Below, one piece after another: positions 1 through 8,119 of a stretch of 40,300 nucleotides of DNA (position 1 is the first letter of the stretch; every line of letters starts with the position of its first letter). The stretch is from positions 1 through 40,300 of the forward strand of contig NZ_AOPZ01000218.1 of the NCBI RefSeq assembly GCF_000414115.1, written 5' to 3'. The position numbers and the translations under genes were made by a program. Under the pieces are notes generated by a model. The model saw only the letters and a list, made by a program, of their open reading frames with translations, searched no databases and was not told the DNA's origin. Origin of the DNA: Streptomyces aurantiacus JA 4570. GTDB lineage: Bacteria > Actinomycetota > Actinomycetes > Streptomycetales > Streptomycetaceae.

Positions 1-1
1 G

Positions 2-1564
2 GCGGGCTGGACGCCGGGCCGCGCTCTGGGCGTCGACGGCGCCCGTCTCACCTGGCCGGACCGGGCGGCGGGCGAGCCGGACAACGTGCGCGCGGACGGG
101 CAGGCGGTACGGGTGCGCGGGCGCGGGGACGCGCTGGCGTTCCTGGTGGCGGGCACGGGCGGGGACGCGAGCGGCACGGGCGCCGTGCGCTACCGCGACG
201 GATCGCGCGGCAGCTTCCCTCTGACCGCGCCGGACTGGCGCAGTGGCCCGCTCGCCACCAAGTCCGTGGCGCTGCCGCACATCAACACGCCCGGCGGCCA
301 ACTCGCCGAGAAGGCGCGGCTGTACGTGGTGACGGTGCCGCTCGCTCGCGGGCGCGAGGTGGCCTCGGTGACGCTGCCCCGGGACCCGGGCGCGGGCGCG
401 GACCTGCACGTCTTCGCCCTGTCGGTGCGGGGCGAGGCCAAGGGGTGGACGGGCAGTTGGTCGGCCTCGACGTCCGGGTACACCGCGGTGGGCCCCTGGG
501 AGGACCGGACGGTGCGGCTCGTGGTGCACACCAGCGCCGGGGGGCCGCGGGTGCGGATCCGGTTCGACAACACCTTCGCGGGCACGCCGGTCAGGATCGG
601 CAGCGCCACGGTCGCCGTGCGGGCGGCGGGGGCGGGAGCGCGGGGCGAGCCTGTGGCGCTGCGGTTCGGCGGGGCCGCGGGGACCGAGATCCCCGCGGGC
701 GCGCAAGCGTTCAGCGACCCGCTGCGGTTCGCGGTGCCGCCGGACGCGAACCTCCTCGTCAGTTTCCATCTGCCGGGGAAGGTGGTCTCGGCGCCCGTGC
801 ACAGCGCGGCCCTCCAGACGTCGTACGTCAGCGGGCCCGGCGACCACGCGGCGGACGGCTCCGGGGCGGCGTACACCTCGACGCTGAAGACCTGGCCGCT
901 GCTCACCGGCGTCGACGTCGGGGGCGGGCCCGGGTCGGTGGTGCTGCTCGGGGACTCCATCACGGACGGCGTCGGCTCCACGCCCGACACCGACCGCCGC
1001 TGGCCGGACGTGCTGGCCCGGCGGCTGCTCGCCCAGGATGGTGTCCCGCGCTACGGCGTCCTCAACCAGGGCATCTCCGCGAACCGCGTCGTGGCCGACC
1101 GCTACCCCGGGGACGGCGTCTCGACGGACACCGGCGGGGTGAGCGCGCTGCACCGGCTGGACCGGGACGTCTTCGCGCAGACGTCCGCCCGGACGGTGGT
1201 CGTCTTCGAGGGGGTCAACGATGTGCGGTGGGGGGCGTCCGCGGCGGAGGTCGTCGCGGGGCTGCGGGAGATCGCCGCGCGGGCCCGGGAGCGGGGTGTG
1301 CGGGTGGTCGCGGCGACCGTCGTGCCCTGTGAGGGGGAGGCCCGTTGCACGGGGGCGGTGGACGCGGAGCGGGTGAAGGTCAACTCCTACCTGCGGGGCA
1401 GCGGGGACTTCGACGCGGTCCTCGACTTCGACGCCGTGCTGCGGGATCCCGACCGGCCGTCGCGGCTGCTGCCCGCGTACGACAGCGGGGATCATCTGCA
1501 TCCCGGCGACGCGGGCCTCGCTGCGCTGGCCGGGGCGGTGGGGTTGGGAGAGCTGGCGCCGTGA
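2..1564 (+). CDS. SGNH/GDSL-type hydrolase, 5'-truncated by the window edge
   Basis: The reading frame is open back to base 2, so the gene begins upstream of the window. The visible part is about 520 residues. The C-terminal half carries the SGNH/GDSL esterase blocks: the nucleophile block VVLLGDSITDG, the Asn block GVNDVRW and the Asp-x-x-His block DHLHPGDAG near the end. The N-terminal half is beta-rich without recognised motifs, resembling the accessory domain of secreted Streptomyces SGNH proteins. Family members hydrolyse ester bonds, often acyl or acetyl groups on carbohydrates or lipids. No signal peptide can be seen because the 5' end is missing, so secretion is an inference. It converges on the exonuclease III gene. 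Substrate unknown. Confidence 0.88.
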   Translation, partial: AGWTPGRALGVDGARLTWPDRAAGEPDNVRADGQAVRVRGRGDALAFLVAGTGGDASGTGAVRYRDGSRGSFPLTAPDWRSGPLATKSVALPHINTPGGQLAEKARLYVVTVPLARGREVASVTLPRDPGAGADLHVFALSVRGEAKGWTGSWSASTSGYTAVGPWEDRTVRLVVHTSAGGPRVRIRFDNTFAGTPVRIGSATVAVRAAGAGARGEPVALRFGGAAGTEIPAGAQAFSDPLRFAVPPDANLLVSFHLPGKVVSAPVHSAALQTSYVSGPGDHAADGSGAAYTSTLKTWPLLTGVDVGGGPGSVVLLGDSITDGVGSTPDTDRRWPDVLARRLLAQDGVPRYGVLNQGISANRVVADRYPGDGVSTDTGGVSALHRLDRDVFAQTSARTVVVFEGVNDVRWGASAAEVVAGLREIAARARERGVRVVAATVVPCEGEARCTGAVDAERVKVNSYLRGSGDFDAVLDFDAVLRDPDRPSRLLPAYDSGDHLHPGDAGLAALAGAVGLGELAP

Positions 1565-1578
1565 TCGCCGCTTCGCGG

Positions 1579-1603
1579 CTCGTCCTCAAGCGCCGGACGG
1601 GCT
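1579..1603. repeat. 25-bp dispersed intergenic repeat, copy 1
   Basis: The segment starts CTCGTCCTCAAGCGCC and ends GGACGGGCT. Its exact reverse complement occurs at 39247-39271. Both copies lie just after a gene 3' end, between convergent genes. I recall this as a very common sequence between Streptomyces genes; that is memory, not a search. Confidence 0.7.
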
Positions 1604-1629
1604 GGATACCCGGCCGCACCGGCGAAAGC

Positions 1630-2409
1630 TCACACGTCCAGGTCCACCACGACCGGGGCGTGGTCCGAGGCACCCTTGCCCTTGCGCTCCTCACGGTCCA
1701 CGTACGCGTCCGACACCGCCTTGGCGAAGACCTCGTTGCCGTACACGAGGTCGATGCGCATGCCCTTGTTCTTGGGGAAGCCGAGCTCGCGGTAGTCCCA
1801 GTACGTGAAGGGGTGGTCGTACTTCAGGGGGCGCGGGACGACGTCCTGCAGGCCGGTCTCGCGGAGGGCGGCGAGGGCGGCCCGCTCGGCGGCGGTGACG
1901 TGGGTGGCGCCTTCGAAGAGGGAGGGGTCCCAGACGTCGTCGTCGGTCGGGGCGACGTTGTAGTCACCGAGGACGGCGAAGGGGCGGGAGCCCGCCGCGT
2001 CCTCGGCGACGACGGCCTTGAGGGCCTCGAACCAGGCGAGTTTGTAGGCGTAGTGCGCGTGGTCGACCTCGCGGCCGTTGGGCACGTACACCGACCAGAC
2101 GCGGGCCGGGCCGCAGGTCGCGGCGATCGCGCGGGGTTCCTGCGCGCCGTCGTAGTCGGGCCCGCCGGACAGGCCGGGCGTCACTTCGGTGAGGCCGACT
2201 CGGGAGATCAGTGCGACGCCGTTCCACCGGCCGGTGGCGTTCACCGCCGACTCGTACCCGAGCTCGCGGAGGGCCTCGGCGGGGAACTGTTCCGCGGTGC
2301 ACTTGGTCTCCTGGACGCACAGCACGTCCGTGCCGGTCTTCTCCAGCCAGGCAAGGAGCCGGGGCAGACGGGCGGTGATCGAGTTCACGTTCCAGGTGGC
2401 AATCCGCAT
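1630..2409 (-). CDS. xth: exodeoxyribonuclease III (AP endonuclease family)
   Basis: 259 residues, the usual length for the ExoIII/AP endonuclease 1 family, which cuts DNA 5' to abasic sites and degrades 3' ends during base-excision repair. The protein starts MRIATWNVNS and shows the family blocks in order: WNVNSI (Asn), VQETK (metal-binding Glu), GDYNVAPTDDDVWDP (catalytic Asp and Asn), RIDLVYG and the C-terminal SDHAPVVVDLDV (Asp-His). I chose the ATG at 2407-2409; an upstream in-frame ATG would add eight residues before the conserved first beta-strand. It is the last gene of a minus-strand run after the metallo-hydrolase. Cytoplasmic; function secure by family. Confidence 0.95.
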   Translation of the reverse strand: MRIATWNVNSITARLPRLLAWLEKTGTDVLCVQETKCTAEQFPAEALRELGYESAVNATGRWNGVALISRVGLTEVTPGLSGGPDYDGAQEPRAIAATCGPARVWSVYVPNGREVDHAHYAYKLAWFEALKAVVAEDAAGSRPFAVLGDYNVAPTDDDVWDPSLFEGATHVTAAERAALAALRETGLQDVVPRPLKYDHPFTYWDYRELGFPKNKGMRIDLVYGNEVFAKAVSDAYVDREERKGKGASDHAPVVVDLDV

Positions 2410-2472
2410 GGGCACCAACCTACCCGCCGCCACTGACAGCCCTCGATCCGCCGCCCGTGCCCTCGGAAACCC

Positions 2473-3120
2473 TCAGAGGCCCGCCGACTCCCCCGGCGTC
2501 AGCCGCACGTGCTCCGTCCCGCCGAGCCGGCCGATGTGCCCGTCGTAGACCGGCCGCGCCAGGTCCGTGAGGAGCGCGTCGTGGATGTCGTAGGCGCGCC
2601 GCGGCTTGACCTCGCGTACGTAGTCGATGACCTCGGAGATCTTGTTCCAGGGGGCCATCACCGGGACCATCAGGGTGTCGACGGGCTGCTCGGGGACGGT
2701 GAACGCGTCGCCGGGGTGGAAGACCGCGCCGTCGACCAGAAAGCCGACGTTCGTGACGCGGGGCAGGTCGGGGTGGATCACCGCGTGCAGTTCGCCGTGC
2801 ACCTGGACGTCGAAGCCGGCGGCCGTGAACGTGTCGCCGTGGCCGACGGTGTGCACGCGGCCCGGGAAGGCCGCCGTGATCTGGTCGGCGACGGACGCGA
2901 GCGTCCAGATCTCGGCGGCCGGGTTGGCCTCGAGGGCGGCGCGCAGCCGGCCCTCGTCGAAGTGGTCGGGGTGCTCGTGCGTGACGAGGACCGCGTCCGC
3001 GCCGGCGGCAGCGTCGTCCTCGCTGAAGCCGCCCGGGTCGATGACGAGGAGCCGGCCGTCCTTCTCCAGGCGCACGCACGCGTGGGACTTCTTGGTGAGC
3101 TTGATACGAGACGTCGTCAT
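2473..3120 (-). CDS. MBL-fold metallo-hydrolase, UlaG-like
   Basis: 215 residues. The metallo-beta-lactamase metal motif THEHPDHFDEG (HxHxDH) lies near residue 47, followed by the later metal ligands in GELHAVIH, VFHPGDAF and the C-terminal DIHD. The protein is short and lacks a signal peptide, as in UlaG-like cytosolic hydrolases that act on phosphodiesters or lactones; the substrate cannot be read from sequence. The ATG at 3118-3120 gives MTTSRIKLTKK; another ATG three codons upstream is possible. The gene lies 44 bp after the PcaD-PcaC gene, so the two may be co-transcribed. Confidence 0.88.
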   Translation of the reverse strand: MTTSRIKLTKKSHACVRLEKDGRLLVIDPGGFSEDDAAAGADAVLVTHEHPDHFDEGRLRAALEANPAAEIWTLASVADQITAAFPGRVHTVGHGDTFTAAGFDVQVHGELHAVIHPDLPRVTNVGFLVDGAVFHPGDAFTVPEQPVDTLMVPVMAPWNKISEVIDYVREVKPRRAYDIHDALLTDLARPVYDGHIGRLGGTEHVRLTPGESAGL

Positions 3121-3164
3121 GCCTCCCATCCTGCTCCTCCCCCGCGCCCCGGCGCCGGTCGGGG

Positions 3165-4463
3165 CTACTCCTGCGGGGTCGTCTCCTCGCGGATCACCCG
3201 CTGCGCGACCCGGAAGGCGCTGTTCGCCGCCGGGACGCCGCAGTACACCGCGGCCTGCAGCAGCACTTCCTTGATCTCGGCCGGGGTGAGGCCGTTGCGC
3301 AGCGCGGCCCGGGTGTGGAACGCCAGCTCCTCCAGATGGCCGCCCGCGACGAGCGCCGTCAGCGTGACGCAGCTGCGGGTGCGGCGGTCCAGGCCCTGGC
3401 GGTTCCACACCTCGCCCCAGGCGTAGCGGGTGACCAGTTCCTGGAAGTCCGTGGAGAACTCGTCGGCGGCGGCGAGCGCCCGGTCGACGTGCGCGTCGCC
3501 GAGGACCTCGCGGCGGACCTTCATGCCCGCCGCATACGCGTCCGGGCGGCCGTCCGTGGCCTCGGGCTGCTCCACCCCGGCGATCTCCGCGACCGGCGCG
3601 ACCTGCTGCGGCGGGGCGAGCACCGGCTTGACGGGCGGTGCCGTGATGGCGTGCTGGCCGGTCGCCGTCACGTCCGGCGCGGCCTGCCAGGCGCTGGAGA
3701 AGTGCCGTACGAGCAGGTCGGTGACCGCGGCGGGCTGTTCCACGGGCGCCAGGTGGGAGGCGCCGGGCACCACGGCGAGCCGGGCGTCGGGGATCCCGGC
3801 GACGAGGGTGCGGGCCTCGCCCTGGCCGGTCACCTGGTCCTCGGAGCCGACCAGGACCAGGGTCGGCACCCCTATGCTGGCGAGCTCCGGGCGGATGTCG
3901 AAGCCGGCCAGCGCCTCGCAGGCGGCGATGTAGCAGCCCGGGTCGGTCGTACGCACCATCTGCACGGCCCAGTCCGTGATGGCGGGCTGGGCGGCGGCGA
4001 AGCCGGGCGTGAACCAGCGCTCGGGCGAGCTGCGGGCGATGGGGTCGAGGCCGTTGGTGCGGACGATCACGCCGCGCTGGCGGAACTCGTCGGCGGTGCC
4101 GAACCGCGGCGACGTGGCGATGAGCGCCAGCGAGGCCACGCGGTGCGGGTACCGCAGCGCCAGCTCCGCGCCGACGGCGCCGCCGAGCGCGCAGCCCGCG
4201 TACCCGAAGCGCTGCACGCCCAGTTCGTCGAGCGTGGCGAGCAGCCGGGCGGCGAGATCGCCCACGGAGTCCACGGGGTGCGCGGGCGCGCCGCCGTGCC
4301 CCGGCATGTCGAAGCGGAACACCCGCCAGTGCTTGCTCAGCTCGGGCACCTGTCTGTCCCACATGTGCCAGGTGGTACCCAGTGAGGGACCCAGGACCAG
4401 GACCGGGGCGTCCTCCGGCCCGTCAGCGCGGTATTGCAGGGTGTTCTTAGGTGTCTCACTCAC
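3165..4463 (-). CDS. pcaL: bifunctional 3-oxoadipate enol-lactonase / 4-carboxymuconolactone decarboxylase (PcaD-PcaC fusion)
   Basis: 432 residues with two fused domains. Residues 1-260 are an alpha/beta-hydrolase of the PcaD type (oxyanion strand LVLGPSLGTTWHMWD, DMPGHG, Asp209 in GSEDQ, His237 in GASHLAP). Residues about 300-425 are a carboxymuconolactone decarboxylase domain (VLGDAHVDRAL, EVWNRQGLDRRTRS, GHLEELAFHTRAAL, ending with AAVYCGVPAAN). Such fusions catalyse consecutive late steps of the protocatechuate branch of the beta-ketoadipate pathway. At the nucleophile elbow this protein reads AGCALGG, with Ala92 where the catalytic Ser is expected, so lactonase activity is doubtful. I chose the GTG at 4461-4463, preceded by GAGAGGG. 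No other pca genes are adjacent. Confidence 0.88.
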   Translation of the reverse strand: MSETPKNTLQYRADGPEDAPVLVLGPSLGTTWHMWDRQVPELSKHWRVFRFDMPGHGGAPAHPVDSVGDLAARLLATLDELGVQRFGYAGCALGGAVGAELALRYPHRVASLALIATSPRFGTADEFRQRGVIVRTNGLDPIARSSPERWFTPGFAAAQPAITDWAVQMVRTTDPGCYIAACEALAGFDIRPELASIGVPTLVLVGSEDQVTGQGEARTLVAGIPDARLAVVPGASHLAPVEQPAAVTDLLVRHFSSAWQAAPDVTATGQHAITAPPVKPVLAPPQQVAPVAEIAGVEQPEATDGRPDAYAAGMKVRREVLGDAHVDRALAAADEFSTDFQELVTRYAWGEVWNRQGLDRRTRSCVTLTALVAGGHLEELAFHTRAALRNGLTPAEIKEVLLQAAVYCGVPAANSAFRVAQRVIREETTPQE

Positions 4464-4475
4464 CCGCCCGACCCT

Positions 4476-4502
4476 CTCATCTGTCACGACAGCCCCTATG
4501 AG
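4476..4502. promoter_or_regulatory. nested inverted repeat upstream of the PcaD-PcaC gene
   Basis: CTGTC-AC-GACAG (4481-4492) is a perfect dyad. It is flanked by CTCAT (4476-4480) and ATGAG (4498-4502), which also pair. It ends 13 bp before the GTG start of the minus-strand gene, where an operator would act. Possible regulator site; the protein is unknown. Confidence 0.35.
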
Positions 4503-4591
4503 CGGGGTCCTGGCCGTAGCTGTTCGACCAGGTGGCCTGCCGGTCGCCGATGCGGTTGAGGCGACGGTACCGCCGGCGTCCCGAGGAACGC

Positions 4592-6775
4592 TCAACGGGA
4601 CTGGTCCCGCACCAGCTGTCCCGTCTCCTCGCTCTCCCCCGAGGTTCGCAAGCTCAGGGCCAAGTCGTTGGTGACCGTGAAGAAGGGCTTGGCTCGCGTC
4701 GCGTGCTGCTCGTGGGGAAGGAGGACGGCAGGCAGGACGTCGGTCTTCTTGCGGTCGACGATGTCGCCGCCGATGCGGCCGATGGGGATGGGCCGGCAGG
4801 TGTCTCCGAGGCGGAGGCGCAGGTCCCATACGTCGCGCGCGCCGCTTCGCAGGGCGAGGGCTTGGACGTACGGCAGTGTGAACTCGAAGCACCCGTCCTC
4901 GCCCGCGAGTTGAGTGACGGGCCGGGTGAAGTCGTGCGGTTCTCCCTCGCGTGACACGGCGACCACCGTGGCGCCGCGCAGAGAGCCGCGTACATCAGGC
5001 GCGAAGAGGCGGGCGGTGACGGTGGCGTGGTCGTGACCGATGGCGATGGCTGCGACTTCCGCGTGAGCGAGACGCTGCCAGGCGCGCAGGGCCAGGAATC
5101 CGTCGGTGGTGGTGTAGGGAAGCCAAGCGGCCACATGGCCGTCGGCGAGCACGGGGCGGCGTCCGACGGCCCGCGCCTGCTCCGTCAGGCCGCCGACAAG
5201 GCGGGCCCTCTTCCCTGCCCCGTCCTGACGGACGACGTAGCAGTCCCAGCGGCCCTCCGCCAGTTCGTGCTCCCGCGGGTCGAGCACGATGTGGAAGTGG
5301 TTCTGGTCGAGGGCGCTGGTCTCGGCGGGCACGGGGACACGGATGTGCCGCCCCTTGGGGTCACGACGCAACCGGGCCAGGAAGTCGAGGCGCCCGGGCG
5401 GCAGGGAGGCCGCGTCGAGGCGGACGACCATGCTGCCGTCCGCGGCGGCCCGGGCCAGGGCGACGGGACGCACGAGGGGCTTCAGGTCGGGGGAGGGCGC
5501 CGGTGCGGGCGCGGGCTGGCTGTTCGCGGCCGACCCGACCGGCCTTGTCGGCAGTGCGGTTCTCAGCCGGGTCCACAACGAGCCGCCGCTCGCGGCGCGC
5601 GCCGAGCGGCGGTGGCGCGGCGCGGACAGTTCGTGGAACAGCGTCTCGTAGCGACGGGCGATCGCGGCTGGAGCGTACGCTCTCGCCCGCTCGCGACCGG
5701 CGGATCCGATCCTGTCCCGCAGTCGCGCGTCGGCCATGAGGCGGTCGAGGGCGGCCGCATACCCGTGGGTCCCGGATGCGAGGGGCACGAGGATGCCGTC
5801 GGCTTCGTGTTCGATGATTTCGGCGGGGCCGTGCGGGCAGTCGGTGGCGATGACAGGGACGCCGCAGTGCATGGCCTCGACGATGGTCATGCCGAAGGAT
5901 TCCCTGTCGGAGGTGACGGCGGCGATGGCGCCCTTGGCCCATTCGGTCTCGATCGGGGAGGCGGGGCCCATGAGGGATATGCGGTCGTAGAGGCCGAGTT
6001 CGTCGATCTGGTGCCGCAGCTTCGGCCGCTCGGGTCCGCGCCCGTAGAGGCGCAGGGTCCAGTCGGGGTGGGCGGCGGCGACCTTCGCGAAGGCGTCGAT
6101 CAGCCGGCCGTAGCGTTTGACGGAGACGAGCCGACCCGCGGCGACGATCAGCTTGGAGTCGCGTTCGGAGGGTTCGACCGCGGGCTCGGGGACGCTGTTG
6201 GGGATGCAGAGGATGCGCGACGAAGCGTTCGGCAATGCCTGCCGGTACTGCGCGGCGTCCGCCTCGGACACGGTCACGAACGCGTCCAGTCCCGCGACCG
6301 CTTCGTTCTGATGCTGCCTCAGCGTGGGGTTGTGCGCGTCCAGGCTGAGGTGTTCCTGGCCGACGCGCAGATAGCGTCGCCGGCCGTCGCGGGCCAGGTA
6401 GCCGTTGAGGTCGGGGCGGGTGGCGATCACCACGTCGGCATCGGTGTCCCGCAACCATCGGCTGATGCGTTCGTCCTGGAGCGCCGAGTACGGCAGCCGG
6501 GCCGAGTTCGCGGCGGCTCCGGTGTCGGGGAACATCGTGCACCGCTCGCGGGTCAGCGGGTGATCACCTTCGTAGGTGGGGCTCTCCTCACGCATGTCGA
6601 TCAGTGAGGTCAGCTTCACCCGTGCGTCGAATGCGATCGCGGGTTCGTCCTGAACCTGATGCACGCTGACGACCTCGACATCGTGCCGAGCCGCGAACGC
6701 TCCGGAAAGGTTGACGGTGGCACGGATCGTTCCGCCGATGCCGTAGGCATTGTTGATCAGGAACGCGATCTTCAC
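4592..6775 (-). CDS. GT4-family glycosyltransferase with large C-terminal extension
   Basis: 727 residues. Residues about 1-385 are a GT-B, family 4 glycosyltransferase: donor/acceptor loop NNAYGIGGTIRATVNLS at the N-terminus, AAGRLVSVKRYGRLIDAF, and the EX7E signature in ESFGMTIVEAMHCGVPVIAT. A basic linker (APRHRRSARAASGG) follows, then about 310 residues of alternating beta-strands with no motif I recognise. Similar beta-rich appendices occur on Streptomyces wall-polymer transferases, so a role in cell-wall or extracellular glycopolymer synthesis is an inference. No transmembrane segment; likely cytosolic or membrane-peripheral. Start is GTG at 6773-6775 behind GGGGGGAAT. It is divergent from two secreted propeller genes. 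Confidence 0.85.
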   Translation of the reverse strand: MKIAFLINNAYGIGGTIRATVNLSGAFAARHDVEVVSVHQVQDEPAIAFDARVKLTSLIDMREESPTYEGDHPLTRERCTMFPDTGAAANSARLPYSALQDERISRWLRDTDADVVIATRPDLNGYLARDGRRRYLRVGQEHLSLDAHNPTLRQHQNEAVAGLDAFVTVSEADAAQYRQALPNASSRILCIPNSVPEPAVEPSERDSKLIVAAGRLVSVKRYGRLIDAFAKVAAAHPDWTLRLYGRGPERPKLRHQIDELGLYDRISLMGPASPIETEWAKGAIAAVTSDRESFGMTIVEAMHCGVPVIATDCPHGPAEIIEHEADGILVPLASGTHGYAAALDRLMADARLRDRIGSAGRERARAYAPAAIARRYETLFHELSAPRHRRSARAASGGSLWTRLRTALPTRPVGSAANSQPAPAPAPSPDLKPLVRPVALARAAADGSMVVRLDAASLPPGRLDFLARLRRDPKGRHIRVPVPAETSALDQNHFHIVLDPREHELAEGRWDCYVVRQDGAGKRARLVGGLTEQARAVGRRPVLADGHVAAWLPYTTTDGFLALRAWQRLAHAEVAAIAIGHDHATVTARLFAPDVRGSLRGATVVAVSREGEPHDFTRPVTQLAGEDGCFEFTLPYVQALALRSGARDVWDLRLRLGDTCRPIPIGRIGGDIVDRKKTDVLPAVLLPHEQHATRAKPFFTVTNDLALSLRTSGESEETGQLVRDQSR

Positions 6776-6795
6776 TGCTCATTCCCCCCGCGCAG

Positions 6796-6811
6796 CCGCC
6801 CAGTTGGGCGG
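6796..6811. promoter_or_regulatory. short perfect dyad before the glycosyltransferase gene
   Basis: CCGCCCA-GT-TGGGCGG is a perfect 16-bp palindrome about 20 bp upstream of the minus-strand GTG start. Its two-base centre is too small for an efficient RNA loop, so a DNA operator is more likely than a terminator. Unproven. Confidence 0.3.
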
Positions 6812-6908
6812 TGCGCCCGTCCGCCTTGCGTGAGGACGTGCGGACCACCACACAAGGGACGATGTAGACCATAGACTTCTTTACCGACCTAGCTGCACGA
6901 ACTATGCA

Positions 6909-6938
6909 TTTAAACATGTATGCCTGTTTCAGCGTCAA
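6909..6938 (-). promoter_or_regulatory. candidate promoter in an AT-rich patch, minus strand
   Basis: TTGACG (6938-6933) is followed after 18 bp by TTTAAA (6914-6909), inside a stretch (about 6860-6945) much richer in A and T than its surroundings. It would drive the glycosyltransferase gene with a long leader. Prediction from hexamers only. Confidence 0.35.
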
Positions 6939-7052
6939 AGTCAGGTCTTCGAGCACTGCTGGAGACGCTGCTCGCGGAACGGCCGGATGCCGCCTATCCG
7001 AGGGCGTGTGCATGCCAATACGCTGTGCGACCTTCGCGCTCTGGGGGGTCTC

Positions 7053-8117
7053 GTGAACGGTCGCGTGAACGGTCTCCGTGCGGTGCTTGTCTGCCTGGCG
7101 CTCGCGTGTGCCACGTTGGTCTCACCGGCCACGGCTGTGACGCCGAGTTGGAGGGCCCTGCCGGTGCCGCCGGCGGCGGTCTCGCCGGTGACCGTGTCCG
7201 ATCTCGCCGCTCGCGGGCCCGGGGAGGCGTGGGCGAGCGGATACGAGCACGCGCCCGACGGCGTGCGGCCGATGCTGTACCGATGGGACGGCGCCGCATG
7301 GAGCCGGGACACCACCTTCCCCGGAGCCGGTGACTCCGGCTGGCTCGGCGATGTGCAGTACGTCGGCGAGGAGGCGTGGATCTTCCACAACCGCGCGGGA
7401 GAGGGGGAGATCCTGCGCCGGTCGGCGGCAGGGTGGAGCGCCGTCCCGCTGCCCCAGACCCTGTCGGTCTACCAGGACTTCACCGCCGTCCCGGGGGGAG
7501 CGTGGGTCGTCGGCGAGGACGACACCGGGGTGAAGGTGCTGCACTACGACGGTTCCCGCTGGACCACACAGTCCACCCCGGACGGCGTGTATTACGTGAT
7601 GGGGATCACCGCGCGTACCGCCACCGACGCCTGGGCCTGGGCGGACACCAGCACCGGGACCACCGTTCTGCGCTGGGACGGCACGGCGTGGCGGGACGCG
7701 AAGGTCTCGCTGCCGCCGAACAGCAACGTGCACACGATCCTGCCCGAACGGTCCGGCCGGGTCACGATCGGCGGCAGCCAGTACACCGACAGCGGCATCC
7801 GCACGTACCTCATGACCTTCAACGGGCATGCCTGGCGCACCACTTACCCACCGCTGGGCGACACCCACACCGAGTCCCTGGTGCGCGGCCCGGACGGCGC
7901 GCTGTGGCTGCCGGTGCGCAGCGACCGCGCGTTCCAGTCGAGGTACGCAAGGGTGAACGGCGCCCGCACCACCTTCTCGTACGGCCCGGAACGCACGAAC
8001 GCGATCCACGTCAGGCCGCTCGCGCTGACGAGGGCCGGGTCCGCTCTGCTGTCCTTCGGGACCGTCGAGATCTACGGCTCGAAACCGAACCTGATGAGTG
8101 AGCGGCTGGGAGGCTGA
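7053..8117 (+). CDS. secreted beta-propeller-like protein 1
   Basis: 354 residues. An N-terminal signal peptide (hydrophobic AVLVCLALACATLVSPATA) is followed by about seven repeats of roughly 45-50 residues. The clear ones show W-A-x-G ... L-x-R-W-D-G-x-x-W: EAWASGYEHAPDG with LYRWDGAAW, GAWVVGEDDTG with LHYDGSRW, DAWAWADTSTG with LRWDGTAW. This period and the aromatic and glycine positions suggest an extracellular seven-blade beta-propeller, probably a binding protein; no catalytic motif is visible. I chose the GTG at 7053-7055 because it follows a GGGGGG ribosome-binding site and starts directly before the signal peptide. The next gene starts 2 bp after the stop and encodes a paralogue. Confidence 0.8.
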   Translation: MNGRVNGLRAVLVCLALACATLVSPATAVTPSWRALPVPPAAVSPVTVSDLAARGPGEAWASGYEHAPDGVRPMLYRWDGAAWSRDTTFPGAGDSGWLGDVQYVGEEAWIFHNRAGEGEILRRSAAGWSAVPLPQTLSVYQDFTAVPGGAWVVGEDDTGVKVLHYDGSRWTTQSTPDGVYYVMGITARTATDAWAWADTSTGTTVLRWDGTAWRDAKVSLPPNSNVHTILPERSGRVTIGGSQYTDSGIRTYLMTFNGHAWRTTYPPLGDTHTESLVRGPDGALWLPVRSDRAFQSRYARVNGARTTFSYGPERTNAIHVRPLALTRAGSALLSFGTVEIYGSKPNLMSERLGG

Positions 8118-8119
8118 CC

